Source of the DNA: CAVALG01 sp963656085
GTDB lineage: Bacteria; Bacillota; Clostridia; Oscillospirales; Acutalibacteraceae
NCBI GenBank assembly: GCA_963656085.1
Contig: CAVKHV010000029.1
Coordinates: forward strand, 1-20,755
Length of the DNA stretch: 20,755 bases
Reading direction: 5' to 3'
The notes below the pieces were generated by a model. That model did not search any database. It was given only the letters and a program-made list of their open reading frames with translations, and had not been told where the DNA came from. Position 1 is the stretch's first letter, and each line of letters starts with the position of its first letter. The translations under genes were made by a program, and so were the position numbers. Shown in pieces: positions 1 to 7,985 of this stretch.

Positions 1-26
1 TCGTCTGCCAATTCCAACACACCGGC
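1..26 (-). tRNA. tRNA-Leu, 5' part only (cut by window edge)
   Basis: Read on the minus strand from 26 to 1, the sequence is the 5' end of a leucine tRNA. It has the acceptor strand GCCGGTG, T8-G9, a D arm with the GGAATTGGCAGAC-type loop, and a D stem that can pair (TTG with CGA, one wobble). The long D loop with this motif is typical of class II tRNA-Leu. The window ends at the end of the D stem, so the anticodon and isoacceptor cannot be read. T8 is the position that ThiI converts to 4-thiouridine, and thiI is encoded further upstream on the same strand. The gene has its own strong promoter and is probably transcribed separately from the operon that ends at 219. Confidence 0.85.
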
Positions 27-43
27 ATTTATGAACATTCACT

Positions 44-72
44 ATTATACACTTTGCGGCGTGATATGTCAA
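44..72 (-). promoter_or_regulatory. Consensus sigma-A promoter of the tRNA-Leu gene
   Basis: On the minus strand there is a perfect -35 box TTGACA (67-72) and a perfect -10 box TATAAT (44-49), separated by the optimal 17 bases. The expected start of transcription is near position 36-38, about ten bases before the mature tRNA 5' end at 26. A fully consensus promoter is what a stable-RNA gene would be expected to have. Confidence 0.88.
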
Positions 73-160
73 CAATTTTATTTTATATTTTGCCCTGTAT
101 CTGCATTATATTTTCGGCAAAGCAAATCACGCACCGCAGTTTTTGCCTTTCAGGCGCGGG

Positions 161-204
161 CGGTTCGGTTCCTCTCGGCTTTAAGCCGAGGAGAGTCGAA
201 ACCG
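161..204 (-). terminator. Long imperfect hairpin after the 11-gene operon, possible terminator
   Basis: An inverted repeat lies 15 bases beyond the stop codon at 219. Its core is a perfect 8-bp stem (CTCGGCTT at 174-181 with AAGCCGAG at 183-190). The stem extends outward with a few wobbles, mismatches and one bulge to CGG (161-163) pairing with CCG (202-204). Its place between the last operon gene and the separate tRNA promoter fits an intrinsic terminator or an mRNA 3'-end stabiliser. No run of U follows the stem on the minus strand, so termination by the standard mechanism is uncertain. It could also be a copy of a dispersed palindromic repeat. Confidence 0.5.
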
Positions 205-218
205 ATTTTACAAATCCG

Positions 219-1727
219 TCATATATTCCTTACATCAAACGGTGAGATATCAAGTTTATCACACTTTTCAAAGAAGGGTTTAATTGTTTTAAGAATTTCG
301 GATACGCCGCCTTCGCGGTCACTTTCAACATTCATCGGCATTATCGGGTCGTGAACGCTCATTCTTAAAAGCACCCAGCCGCCGTTATCGGAAACGCGGA
401 TGCCTTCGCGGTTATCATCGGCAATTTCCCATCCTTCACGGTTTTTAAAGAATTTTTCAAATTCCGTTATTACCTTTGCGCCGTACTCCTTAAAATCGTC
501 ACATGTAATATTAAATCGCAACTCATCCGACTCTTTGGGGCATTTGAGTTTTGAAATAAGGTCTTCAATCGACCTGCCCTGCTCTTTCATTTGCGCCGCT
601 TTTATAATAATCCGGGTCATCAGATAAGCGCCGTCATCAAGAAAATAATTATCTTTAAGCGCGGCGTGACCCGAAGTTTCGATTGCAAGCGGTGCGTCGA
701 TCCCGTCCGCGCAAAGACGCTGCGCCTCGTTTATAACGTTTTTATATCCGCGTTTAAACCTGTGGTGATGGCAGCCGAGTTCCTTTTCGATAAATTCTTT
801 AAGTCCGTCGCTTGTTACGCTGTCGGTAACAATGGTTGCATTCGGATGATCTTCAACCGTGATTGCGGCTGCAAGCGCGATAAGCCGATTGCGATTTATC
901 TCATCGCCATTAGCGTCAACACAGCCTGCGCGGTCAACATCGGTATCAAAAATAACGCCGAGTTCCGCGCCGGAATTAAGGACTGCGTTCCTAATACTTT
1001 CCATTGCACCCTTGTCTTCGGGGTTTGGGATATGATTCGGAAATCTGCCGTCCGGTTCAAGGCAAACCGACCCCGAAGTATCCGCACCGAGCGCGGCAAG
1101 GACGTCGGTTGCGTAAAATCCGCCGGCGCCGTTGCCTGCGTCAACCACTATGTGGAAACCTTTTAAAGGCTTGTCCGCTTTGGATTTACCAAGCGCTTTG
1201 CATATCATATCGCAAAGAATATCGGCATAATCTTTCATAAAATCAATTTTTTGGACTTTACCCGGGGCTGCCGAACTTATATCGCCGCAACTCTCGGCAT
1301 AGCCGATTATACGAACGATATCCTCCGAATCAAGTCCGCCGCCGGGCAAAAAGAATTTTAGGCCGTTACGGTCCGCCGGATGATGCGACGCAGTTATCTG
1401 AACAGCGGCGTCGGCATTTGTTTTGACCGTTGTCATAAACATAGCCGGCGTAGACGCCAGACCGCAGTCAAGCACCGACACTCCGCTTGACGTAAGCGCA
1501 GCGATAACCGCCGCGGATATTTCGTCCGCCGTTATGCGTGAATCGTGCCCTACGGCTACCGTCAAATCATTTGCCTGCCGCCCGAGTTTATCGGTTAAAT
1601 ACATAACAAAACCGTTTGTAATATTGGTTACCGCTTCCCTTGTCAGTTCAACTTTTTTGCCGAATATATCGGAGGCGCAGCCGCGTATATCGGTTCCGCT
1701 TTTCAAATGCTTATAATTTTTAATCAT
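219..1727 (-). CDS. Phosphohexomutase (phosphomannomutase/phosphoglucomutase family)
   Basis: A 502-residue alpha-D-phosphohexomutase that would interconvert the 1- and 6-phosphates of mannose or glucose in the cytosol, feeding sugar nucleotides for surface polysaccharides. The phosphoserine loop is TASHHP with S114. The metal loop is D261-T-D263-V-D265-R266. The sugar-binding motif is E350-T-S-G-H. The N-terminus carries the usual GTDIRG signature, and the length suits a four-domain enzyme. The family loop is normally TASHNP; here the Asn is His, as happens in some mutase subgroups. The ATG at 1727 follows GGGTGA. The gene is 22 bases after the LRR-dockerin-esterase gene and is the last of the operon. 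Family membership is secure; mannose versus glucose (or glucosamine) specificity cannot be decided from the sequence. Confidence 0.9.
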   Translation of the reverse strand: MIKNYKHLKSGTDIRGCASDIFGKKVELTREAVTNITNGFVMYLTDKLGRQANDLTVAVGHDSRITADEISAAVIAALTSSGVSVLDCGLASTPAMFMTTVKTNADAAVQITASHHPADRNGLKFFLPGGGLDSEDIVRIIGYAESCGDISSAAPGKVQKIDFMKDYADILCDMICKALGKSKADKPLKGFHIVVDAGNGAGGFYATDVLAALGADTSGSVCLEPDGRFPNHIPNPEDKGAMESIRNAVLNSGAELGVIFDTDVDRAGCVDANGDEINRNRLIALAAAITVEDHPNATIVTDSVTSDGLKEFIEKELGCHHHRFKRGYKNVINEAQRLCADGIDAPLAIETSGHAALKDNYFLDDGAYLMTRIIIKAAQMKEQGRSIEDLISKLKCPKESDELRFNITCDDFKEYGAKVITEFEKFFKNREGWEIADDNREGIRVSDNGGWVLLRMSVHDPIMPMNVESDREGGVSEILKTIKPFFEKCDKLDISPFDVRNI

Positions 1728-1749
1728 AGATTTTCACCCGTCCCAACCG

Positions 1750-4245
1750 TTATTTTTGCAAAAGTTTTGCGCGCACAAGCGCATACACATTACGCATACT
1801 GCCGTTTATATAATGGTCATTATTAATATAATCATACAACAGGCAGGAGTGTTCCTGACCGTCCAACAGCACATACTGAATGTCGTTTCCGCATTCGCGC
1901 ATTTTTTTATAAAACTCCGCCGAATATTTTGCCGGGGTAACGCTGTCCGCACTGCCCTGCGTAATTATTATTCTGGCGTCGGTTTTCCCGATATTATATA
2001 TCGGGGACGCTTTTTTCAGCCCCTCAAAATCTTTGGAAAGTTTATACAAACCGCTCCTCAGGCAATATCCTTCGTCGAGATGGATAGTCGGATTCATTGC
2101 AACCACGACCTGAGGATTGACGCCTTTATATGTACCGAGCAGTTCCATCATAAGTGCCATATGTCCGCCTGCCGATTCACCGAGAAGCGCAACCTTATCG
2201 GGATTGACATACGGCAGATTATTGACGACGTAATTATATCCGTCCGCACAGTCTTGTATACAGTCCCAAACGTCGCTTGTTTCAGCCGAGTACAACGAAC
2301 GGTAATTGACCTCAATTCCGATAAATCCGCGATTTGCAAAATACTGCGCCGAATATCTTAAATAACTGCCGTCCCAAGAAGTATCGGTTTTATTCTGCGG
2401 ATTCCAGGCGCTGCCTTCAAGGCAGATAACGGTGGCGTTATTTTCCTTTAATTTTTTCGGTAAATATACATTAACCACCAATTGAAAACTGCCGACGGTT
2501 TTATACACGTATTTTTCGCTCGGTTTGGTACTCCGATTTTTGGATGAAGAATATTCTTTTGTAAGTTCATTATTCATCCAGTCATAATCATCATCGTAAA
2601 ATCCTGCGTCCATTTTTAAAATACCGATGGCGTCCTTAGAACTTAAATACCCGTCCCCCGTTACATCACCCAACGAAGTTTCAAGCTCGTCAAGGGTAAT
2701 AATTTCCGCGTCCGCGCGCAGAACTATTATTGCATCCTTAGCGGTTATATCGTCATCATTATTCAGGTCGCCCTTTTTTCGGGGCTTTTCGTTACCGTAA
2801 AGGTCACCGAAAGATATGCCGTTACTTACGGCGTACCCTTCCGCCGCGGTGTTCTTGTATCCGCGGATAAAAAATCCGCTTTTAATAATGTTTTCAGACT
2901 CATATCCGAGTTCATAATCGTCAATACGTATCACAAGCGGAGATATTAAGCACATACCCCCCTCAGCACCGAGCACGGATTGAACGAGAACGTTTTTCTC
3001 TTTATTATAAACAACACCGTCGACATCCGTGTACGAACGGTTTTGCCCGTCAACCTTTATAGCCTTTAAAGAACCGCAATATGCAAACGGTGAAGTTCCG
3101 ATTTGTGAAAGTCCGGCGCCGAAAGTTGCGTTTTCGATGGAGGTACACCCGCTGAACGCATATCTTCCGAGCGTTTTAAGGCTGTCCGGTAAATCAACAT
3201 TTTTAAGACTTTCGCAGCCCTTAAATGCATTTTCCGCTATAGACCCGATACCCTCTTCAAATATTATTTCCTTTAGTTTGGTGCAGTTTTCAAAACTGCC
3301 GTTTCCTATGGTTTTAACGTTGCTTCCGACGGTCAGTTTCTGCACTGAAGAATTTTTAAACGCCGAGTCGGCAACCGCCGTAATATTAAGTTTTGAAAGG
3401 TCGAGAATTACCGCCGAACCCTTGTATCCGCAAAGAATGCCGCCGAGGATAATGGGACCGTTCGGCTGCAAATTAAGCCACGGACTGTTCAAAAAGCAAC
3501 CCACACCCATTTGCAGCAGTGAATTTCCGCCCGCTGTTACGGTTTTTAAAGAAGAACAGTTTTGAAAAACATAGTTGCCCAATGATGCAACGGCGTCCGA
3601 CAGGTCAATAGATGTGAGCGCGGAACAATAGGCGAACGCCTCCGAACCGACGCTTTTTAGCAGGTTGCCGAATGTAACGCTTTCAAGTTTTGAACAGCCT
3701 ATAAACGCGCAATTACCGATTTGCTCAAGTCCCGCACCAAGTTCAGCCGTTTTAAGCGATTTGCAATCACTGAATGCACGCTCGCCCACTTCTTTAACTG
3801 TATCGGGGAGTGTTACAGATACAAGATTTTTGCAACCGTAAAACACACCGTAGCCTATTTTTTCAACCGCGCCCTTTATAGAAATATTTTTTATCGAAGC
3901 GCAACCGACAAAGGCGTTTTCACCTATTGATACAACGCTTTCCGACAATGATACCTCGGTTATACCTTTACAGTCTCTGAAACTCCAGATACCGACGGAA
4001 GTAACGCCGTTTTCAACGGTCACAGATGTTATATTGCCGTTTTCCGCAAACGGAGAATTCCCCGTGTAATCATACATTTTCCCCTTACCGTATATTCGCA
4101 GCGCGCCGTTTCCGTTAACGGAATAATAAACATTTTCGCCGCAGCGGTTAGCGTCCGACTCCGCAAAAACCGCCGTAATGTTAAGCGCGGCAGCCAACAT
4201 TGCAAGGGTAAGGACAACAGAAATTACAGAAAAAATTTTACGCAT
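1750..4245 (-). CDS. Secreted BspA-type LRR protein with dockerin and C-terminal alpha/beta-hydrolase (esterase)
   Basis: An 831-residue secreted multidomain protein. Residues 1-28 form a signal peptide (cleavage after AVFA). Residues about 70-395 are about a dozen LRR_5/BspA-type repeats (pattern I-x-x-x-A-F-x-x-C-x-x-L). Residues 492-550 form a type I dockerin with two calcium loops (D493-L-N-x-D and a second beginning GDVTGDG). Residues about 575-831 are an alpha/beta-hydrolase with a nucleophile elbow GESAGG (S691), an acid in GSADS (D767) and a histidine in QEHS (H799). It resembles the BD-FAE/acetyl-esterase group. The HGGGW oxyanion motif usual in that group is replaced by EGSAW. The ATG at 4245 is preceded by GGTGA. 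LRRs probably bind a host or glycan ligand and the esterase may remove acyl groups; the substrate is unknown. Confidence 0.85.
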   Translation of the reverse strand: MRKIFSVISVVLTLAMLAAALNITAVFAESDANRCGENVYYSVNGNGALRIYGKGKMYDYTGNSPFAENGNITSVTVENGVTSVGIWSFRDCKGITEVSLSESVVSIGENAFVGCASIKNISIKGAVEKIGYGVFYGCKNLVSVTLPDTVKEVGERAFSDCKSLKTAELGAGLEQIGNCAFIGCSKLESVTFGNLLKSVGSEAFAYCSALTSIDLSDAVASLGNYVFQNCSSLKTVTAGGNSLLQMGVGCFLNSPWLNLQPNGPIILGGILCGYKGSAVILDLSKLNITAVADSAFKNSSVQKLTVGSNVKTIGNGSFENCTKLKEIIFEEGIGSIAENAFKGCESLKNVDLPDSLKTLGRYAFSGCTSIENATFGAGLSQIGTSPFAYCGSLKAIKVDGQNRSYTDVDGVVYNKEKNVLVQSVLGAEGGMCLISPLVIRIDDYELGYESENIIKSGFFIRGYKNTAAEGYAVSNGISFGDLYGNEKPRKKGDLNNDDDITAKDAIIVLRADAEIITLDELETSLGDVTGDGYLSSKDAIGILKMDAGFYDDDYDWMNNELTKEYSSSKNRSTKPSEKYVYKTVGSFQLVVNVYLPKKLKENNATVICLEGSAWNPQNKTDTSWDGSYLRYSAQYFANRGFIGIEVNYRSLYSAETSDVWDCIQDCADGYNYVVNNLPYVNPDKVALLGESAGGHMALMMELLGTYKGVNPQVVVAMNPTIHLDEGYCLRSGLYKLSKDFEGLKKASPIYNIGKTDARIIITQGSADSVTPAKYSAEFYKKMRECGNDIQYVLLDGQEHSCLLYDYINNDHYINGSMRNVYALVRAKLLQK

Positions 4246-4255
4246 ACATTCACCA

Positions 4256-4888
4256 TTAATATCCTAAGTTTTCGTCAACCAAAATTACTTTTATTCTGCC
4301 TTTTTGCCGTTGCGGTCCGCAAAAAACATAGTTACAGCAGATCCTGTCGGGTGACGAACAACCGTCGGTAAGGAAATCTTCGTCCGCGGCGACACAGATG
4401 CCGGTTTCGGCACAGTATGTTTTGCAGTTAAGGCGCTTGCTGTTGGGCGGCGCGGCGGTTGTTTTAACCCTGTTTATTGCCGCAGGAATGTCCTTAACGA
4501 TTTTATTTTTGCCAACCACCATAATTACGCTTTTAGGGCCGTAAAGTATGGCGGCAACACGGTTTGAGTTACCGTCAACATTATACAAATATCCGTCTTC
4601 GGTAACGGCGTTTGATGAGCAGATATATGCGTCAGCCGTAAAGCAGCGGTGCATAATTTCCTCAACCTCCCCGCGGTCAGCGGCGGCATATCTGTCAAGA
4701 AAATTATAATCCCCGTTTCTCAAAAGTTCCAAAACGCCACATTCATTAAGCGTAGCAGAACCGCCAGTGCCGACAGTATCGCCGATATTCAGCAATTTTT
4801 TAACGGTTTCAAGCGCTTCCGCCCTGTTCTTTACGCAATAAACCGACATATTATGCTTTTTCAATTGAGCCACTACTTGTTCAAACAT
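4256..4888 (-). CDS. LUD-domain protein (LutC/YkgG-like, lactate-utilization family)
   Basis: A 210-residue cytosolic LUD (formerly DUF162) protein. The family hallmarks are visible: GDTVGTGGSATLNECGV near residue 36, the segment VGKNKIVKD, and a cysteine-rich C-terminal part with CKTYCAETGIC and SPDRIC. In LutABC systems the related LutC works with an iron-sulfur oxidoreductase on L-lactate. No lutA or lutB lies here, and stand-alone LUD proteins of clostridia with this Cys-rich tail have no proven role. The ATG at 4888 has a strong GGAGG site. The gene sits between mnmA (19-base gap) and the LRR-esterase gene (10-base gap), so it is co-transcribed, but the context does not explain its function. 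Confidence 0.85.
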   Translation of the reverse strand: MFEQVVAQLKKHNMSVYCVKNRAEALETVKKLLNIGDTVGTGGSATLNECGVLELLRNGDYNFLDRYAAADRGEVEEIMHRCFTADAYICSSNAVTEDGYLYNVDGNSNRVAAILYGPKSVIMVVGKNKIVKDIPAAINRVKTTAAPPNSKRLNCKTYCAETGICVAADEDFLTDGCSSPDRICCNYVFCGPQRQKGRIKVILVDENLGY

Positions 4889-4907
4889 ATCTAAGTCCTC
4901 CGTAATT

Positions 4908-5975
4908 TTATTTCAACACTCCCCCGCCGACCACGAAATCGCCATTATAAAACACGGCGGCTTGTCCCGGTGAAACGGCGCGCTGAGGTGTATCGAATTT
5001 TAAAAGCACATCCCCGTTATCGAGCGGCGAAATTGTTGCGCTTTGTTCGGGTTGGCGGTATCTGATTTTTGCCGCCACACGCATAGGTTCGGTCAATTTT
5101 TCGGTTGAAATGAAATTGCAATTCGTGACGACCGCAGTATCAGCAAACAGGTCCTGTTCGTCCGACAGAGTAACCGTGTTGTTCAGCGGGTCGGTTGAAA
5201 CGACATACTGCGGCTTTCCGAGGGCTATTCCAAGTCCTTTGCGCTGACCTATTGTATAGGCGGGATAACCGCGGTTACAGCCCAAAACATCGCCGTTTTT
5301 GCTTATAAATTTGCCTTTTTGCAGCGGTTTGCCCGTATACTTTTCAATAAACGAAACATAATCGCCCGACGGGACAAAGCAGATATCCTGACTATCGGGT
5401 TTTGCGGCATTCACGAACCCGTGTTTTTCGGCAATTTTCCTGACCCTGTCCTTGGTCATTTCACCGAGCGGAAAGACGGTGCGTTTTAACTGTTCCTGCG
5501 TCATACCGTAAAGGACATAACTCTGGTCTTTGTTTTTATCCGCCGATTTTTTTAAAAAATACCGACCGGTTTTCTCATCAAACCCCGTAACGGCATAATG
5601 ACCGGTTGCAATCATATCGCAACCGAGCAATTGCGCCCTTTCGAGCATTTTATCAAATTTAATGTATTTATTGCAATCAATGCAGGGGTTGGGGGTTCTG
5701 CCGCAAAGATATTCGTTTACGAATTTTTTAATCACCTTTTCGTCAAACCGTTCTTTAAAATTAAAAACGTAATGGCGTATTCCCAAATCGTCGCATACGC
5801 TGCGCGCGTCAAGCACATCATTAAGCGAACAGCAGGTGTGCAGTTCTTCGATTTCGGTCGATTCGTCATGCAGGCGCAGCGTAGCGCCGCAAACCTCATA
5901 CCCCATATCCATTAAAACGGCGGCGGCGACCGAACTGTCAACCCCGCCGCTCATTCCTACCATAATTTTCGGCAT
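4908..5975 (-). CDS. mnmA: tRNA-specific 2-thiouridylase MnmA
   Basis: A 355-residue enzyme that activates U34 of tRNA-Lys, -Glu and -Gln with ATP and inserts sulfur to form 2-thiouridine. The PP-loop SGGVDSS is at residues 9-15. The two catalytic cysteines are C98 in GRTPNPC-x-x-C and C199 in SQDICF. The GQRKGLG segment and the C-terminal beta-barrel with SPGQAAVFY are present, and the length is normal. Sulfur would come from a cysteine desulfurase; the one in the window is the first gene of the same operon, with thiI between. The start at 5975 is preceded by CGGGGT. The internal ATGs at codons 5 and 8 are less likely because the N-terminus MPKIMVGMSGG matches the family. Confidence 0.96.
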   Translation of the reverse strand: MPKIMVGMSGGVDSSVAAAVLMDMGYEVCGATLRLHDESTEIEELHTCCSLNDVLDARSVCDDLGIRHYVFNFKERFDEKVIKKFVNEYLCGRTPNPCIDCNKYIKFDKMLERAQLLGCDMIATGHYAVTGFDEKTGRYFLKKSADKNKDQSYVLYGMTQEQLKRTVFPLGEMTKDRVRKIAEKHGFVNAAKPDSQDICFVPSGDYVSFIEKYTGKPLQKGKFISKNGDVLGCNRGYPAYTIGQRKGLGIALGKPQYVVSTDPLNNTVTLSDEQDLFADTAVVTNCNFISTEKLTEPMRVAAKIRYRQPEQSATISPLDNGDVLLKFDTPQRAVSPGQAAVFYNGDFVVGGGVLK

Positions 5976-5991
5976 TAAAATACCCCGCTTA

Positions 5992-6492
5992 TTATTTAAA
6001 AAGTCCTACTATTATATCCCACAATCCGTATGAAACAAGCGATATTATAACACCTGCCATAACAACGCCCGCAAATATAGCCGGAAGTGCGCGTTTCATC
6101 CTTATGTTAAGTGCGTCCGCAACCAAGGCACCGGTCCATGCGCCCGTGCCGGGCAACGGGATTCCGACAAAGATAAACAGTCCCCATACCATATATTTGC
6201 CGACATTGCCCGATTTTGCGTTTGCTTTGTTTTCAATCCATACCGCAAGTTTATTAAGCCTTTTAAAATGTTTAAGCCACTCTATTATACGGCGAATGAA
6301 CAGCAGTATAAGCGGTATCGGCAACATATTGCCCAAAACACATATAGGGAACGCGACCAAAAGATCCACTTTAAGTATTGCTGCCGCAATCAACCCGCCG
6401 CGCAGTTCGAGAATCGGACACATTGAAATAATAAATATTATTACCTCCGGCGAAAATACGTTTTTAAATGACTCGATAATATTATCAATCAT
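5992..6492 (-). CDS. Small integral membrane protein, small multidrug export family
   Basis: A 166-residue membrane protein of the family annotated 'small multi-drug export protein' (Sm_multidrug_ex type). It has the typical early motif PILELRGGL (about residues 26-34) inside a hydrophobic segment, a basic loop (RRIIEWLKHFKRLNKL), and the G-x-P-L-P-G-T-G-A-W-T-G-A motif near residue 115. About four membrane segments are likely. The drug-export name comes from one early report for the family, so the true substrate is open. The ATG at 6492 follows AGAGGTG. The gene lies in the operon 13 bases after the cohesin-like gene and 16 bases before mnmA. Confidence 0.82.
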   Translation of the reverse strand: MIDNIIESFKNVFSPEVIIFIISMCPILELRGGLIAAAILKVDLLVAFPICVLGNMLPIPLILLFIRRIIEWLKHFKRLNKLAVWIENKANAKSGNVGKYMVWGLFIFVGIPLPGTGAWTGALVADALNIRMKRALPAIFAGVVMAGVIISLVSYGLWDIIVGLFK

Positions 6493-6505
6493 AAATACAC
6501 CTCTG

Positions 6506-7966
6506 CTAAAATTTGAGTTCGTCCTGATCTATATACGGCGGAGTAAAATCATACCGTTCTTTGCGTTTTTTATTGTTTGCCGAAATAAGCAAAACAAGTA
6601 AAATTATAACCGTTACAAACAATGCCGCCGAAACTATAAGCGAAATTTTAAAAAGCATATCATTTAATTTTTCGGATTTATCTGCAGTCTTGTTTTCGGT
6701 TTTTACAATTGTTTTGCCTGCGGTAATGTCGGAATACGGGAACAGAAAATCTCCCTCAATATCATAATAATATAAATTCAGTTCGCCTTTTTCATTTATT
6801 GCGTAAAAGCATACAACCGCACTGTTTTGGGCAGCCGAATCGGGCAAATACACCTCACGCTCTGCCCCTGCAACAGTCTTGTTTTGTTTCGACATCTTTT
6901 CGGTATCTGTATCGGAATTTTCAAGTACGCCGATATAAAGATAATCCTTACCGGACAATTTAACGCTTTCCGCCCTTACAAAAGATATATTATCATCGCT
7001 TAAAAGATATAACCCTTCGCTGCCGTCACTTGCGGTTAAAACAGCCAGGCGGACTCCGCTTTCACTTTTAAATATGGGAATTTCTTTTCCGCCGTATTCG
7101 GCGGATTGAAGCGTAAATCCCGCAACCGTGTATTTTTCGGGGCTTAGGTTTACCGTGTAATCGTCTCCGTTTATATTGGCAGTTACTTTATTCTGCTGCG
7201 CCGCCTGCTCTGTTTGCTGCGTTTCCGAACTTGTAACCTGTGACGAACTCACCGTTCCGTTCTCATTAAGCCGCTCGGCATTTATTGTATAGCGCTTAAC
7301 GGTTCCGTCCTCCGCCGTGACAACTACCACGCGTTTGTTTGCGCCGACCTTCATATTTTTGTCGCCCTCAACCGTCCATTTTGCCTTTGTATCGGCGGTG
7401 TATGCCGTAACAAGCATAACCGAAGTTGAGTTCGGCAAGGTAGCGTTGTATGTGAAAATATTTGACGAAAAAGCAGGCGTAAGCGTCCCGCCGGAAATTT
7501 TAAGCCCTTTTAAAAGTGCATTCGAAGATTTTTGGGTTGCGCTGCCGCCCGACGCCACGGCGCTTATTGAGGTTGAGGCGGACGGTCTGCCTATAATCTG
7601 CTCATCAAAATCGGCTATAAAGCAATTCGAAAGAACTAAATTTGAAGTACCTACGCCGATAACCTTAAAACTTATGGAGTATGATGTTCTGCCCTGATAA
7701 TTTGAAAATTTAATCGCACCTGAAGCACCGTTTGTATCACTGCCCGACAGGTACTGTAAAACCGCAGAATTATAGGACAGTTCACCTTCGGTAGCGTAAA
7801 TTGAGCCGCCGCTGAAATTAATCGAAACGGTAATATTCGACCCTACCGTAGGTGATTTTGATGAAACCGATATTGACGCGGTTGCCGCCGAAACGGCTAC
7901 GGTGAAAGAGCAAAGCAGCATAGCAAGAACGACCGCCGTAACAAACAACTTCCTGATGAATTTCAT
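6506..7966 (-). CDS. Membrane-anchored cohesin-like protein with cadherin-like domain
   Basis: A 486-residue surface protein. Residues 1-28 form a signal peptide ending AVSA. Residues about 30-140 resemble a cohesin: the LSYNSAVLQYLSG strand, then ISFKVIGVG and a LSNCFIADFDEQI strand. Residues about 150-235 are a cadherin-like beta-sandwich (starting LKGLKISGGTLTP, ending TVKRYTINAE). A Ser/Gln-rich linker and a region of unknown fold follow. One membrane helix lies at about 441-463, followed by a basic cytosolic tail KKRKERYDF. No LPxTG-type motif is present, so it is membrane-anchored, not sortase-anchored. An upstream in-frame ATG at 8059 lies inside the preceding gene; the ATG at 7966, behind GGGGGAG and a signal peptide, is the better start. 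The preceding gene encodes a dockerin protein, a likely binding partner. Confidence 0.8.
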   Translation of the reverse strand: MKFIRKLFVTAVVLAMLLCSFTVAVSAATASISVSSKSPTVGSNITVSINFSGGSIYATEGELSYNSAVLQYLSGSDTNGASGAIKFSNYQGRTSYSISFKVIGVGTSNLVLSNCFIADFDEQIIGRPSASTSISAVASGGSATQKSSNALLKGLKISGGTLTPAFSSNIFTYNATLPNSTSVMLVTAYTADTKAKWTVEGDKNMKVGANKRVVVVTAEDGTVKRYTINAERLNENGTVSSSQVTSSETQQTEQAAQQNKVTANINGDDYTVNLSPEKYTVAGFTLQSAEYGGKEIPIFKSESGVRLAVLTASDGSEGLYLLSDDNISFVRAESVKLSGKDYLYIGVLENSDTDTEKMSKQNKTVAGAEREVYLPDSAAQNSAVVCFYAINEKGELNLYYYDIEGDFLFPYSDITAGKTIVKTENKTADKSEKLNDMLFKISLIVSAALFVTVIILLVLLISANNKKRKERYDFTPPYIDQDELKF

Positions 7967-7985
7967 ATATGCCACTCCCCCTTGA

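Noticed and set aside
31..354. Open frame of 107 codons on the plus strand across the tRNA promoter and hairpin
   Set aside because: It overlaps the tRNA start, a consensus promoter, the hairpin and the end of the phosphohexomutase gene, and has no recognisable protein pattern.
591..1166. 191-codon plus-strand frame inside the phosphohexomutase gene
   Set aside because: Antisense shadow of a gene with all family motifs; no signal of its own.
1756..2361. 201-codon plus-strand frame opposite the esterase domain
   Set aside because: The opposite strand holds a clear catalytic triad; this frame is a codon-bias shadow.
6506..7966. Sortase substrate: cohesin-like protein as a target of the operon's sortase B
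   Set aside because: No LPxTG- or NPxTG-like motif precedes its C-terminal helix, and a 20-plus-residue basic tail follows, which fits a plain membrane anchor.
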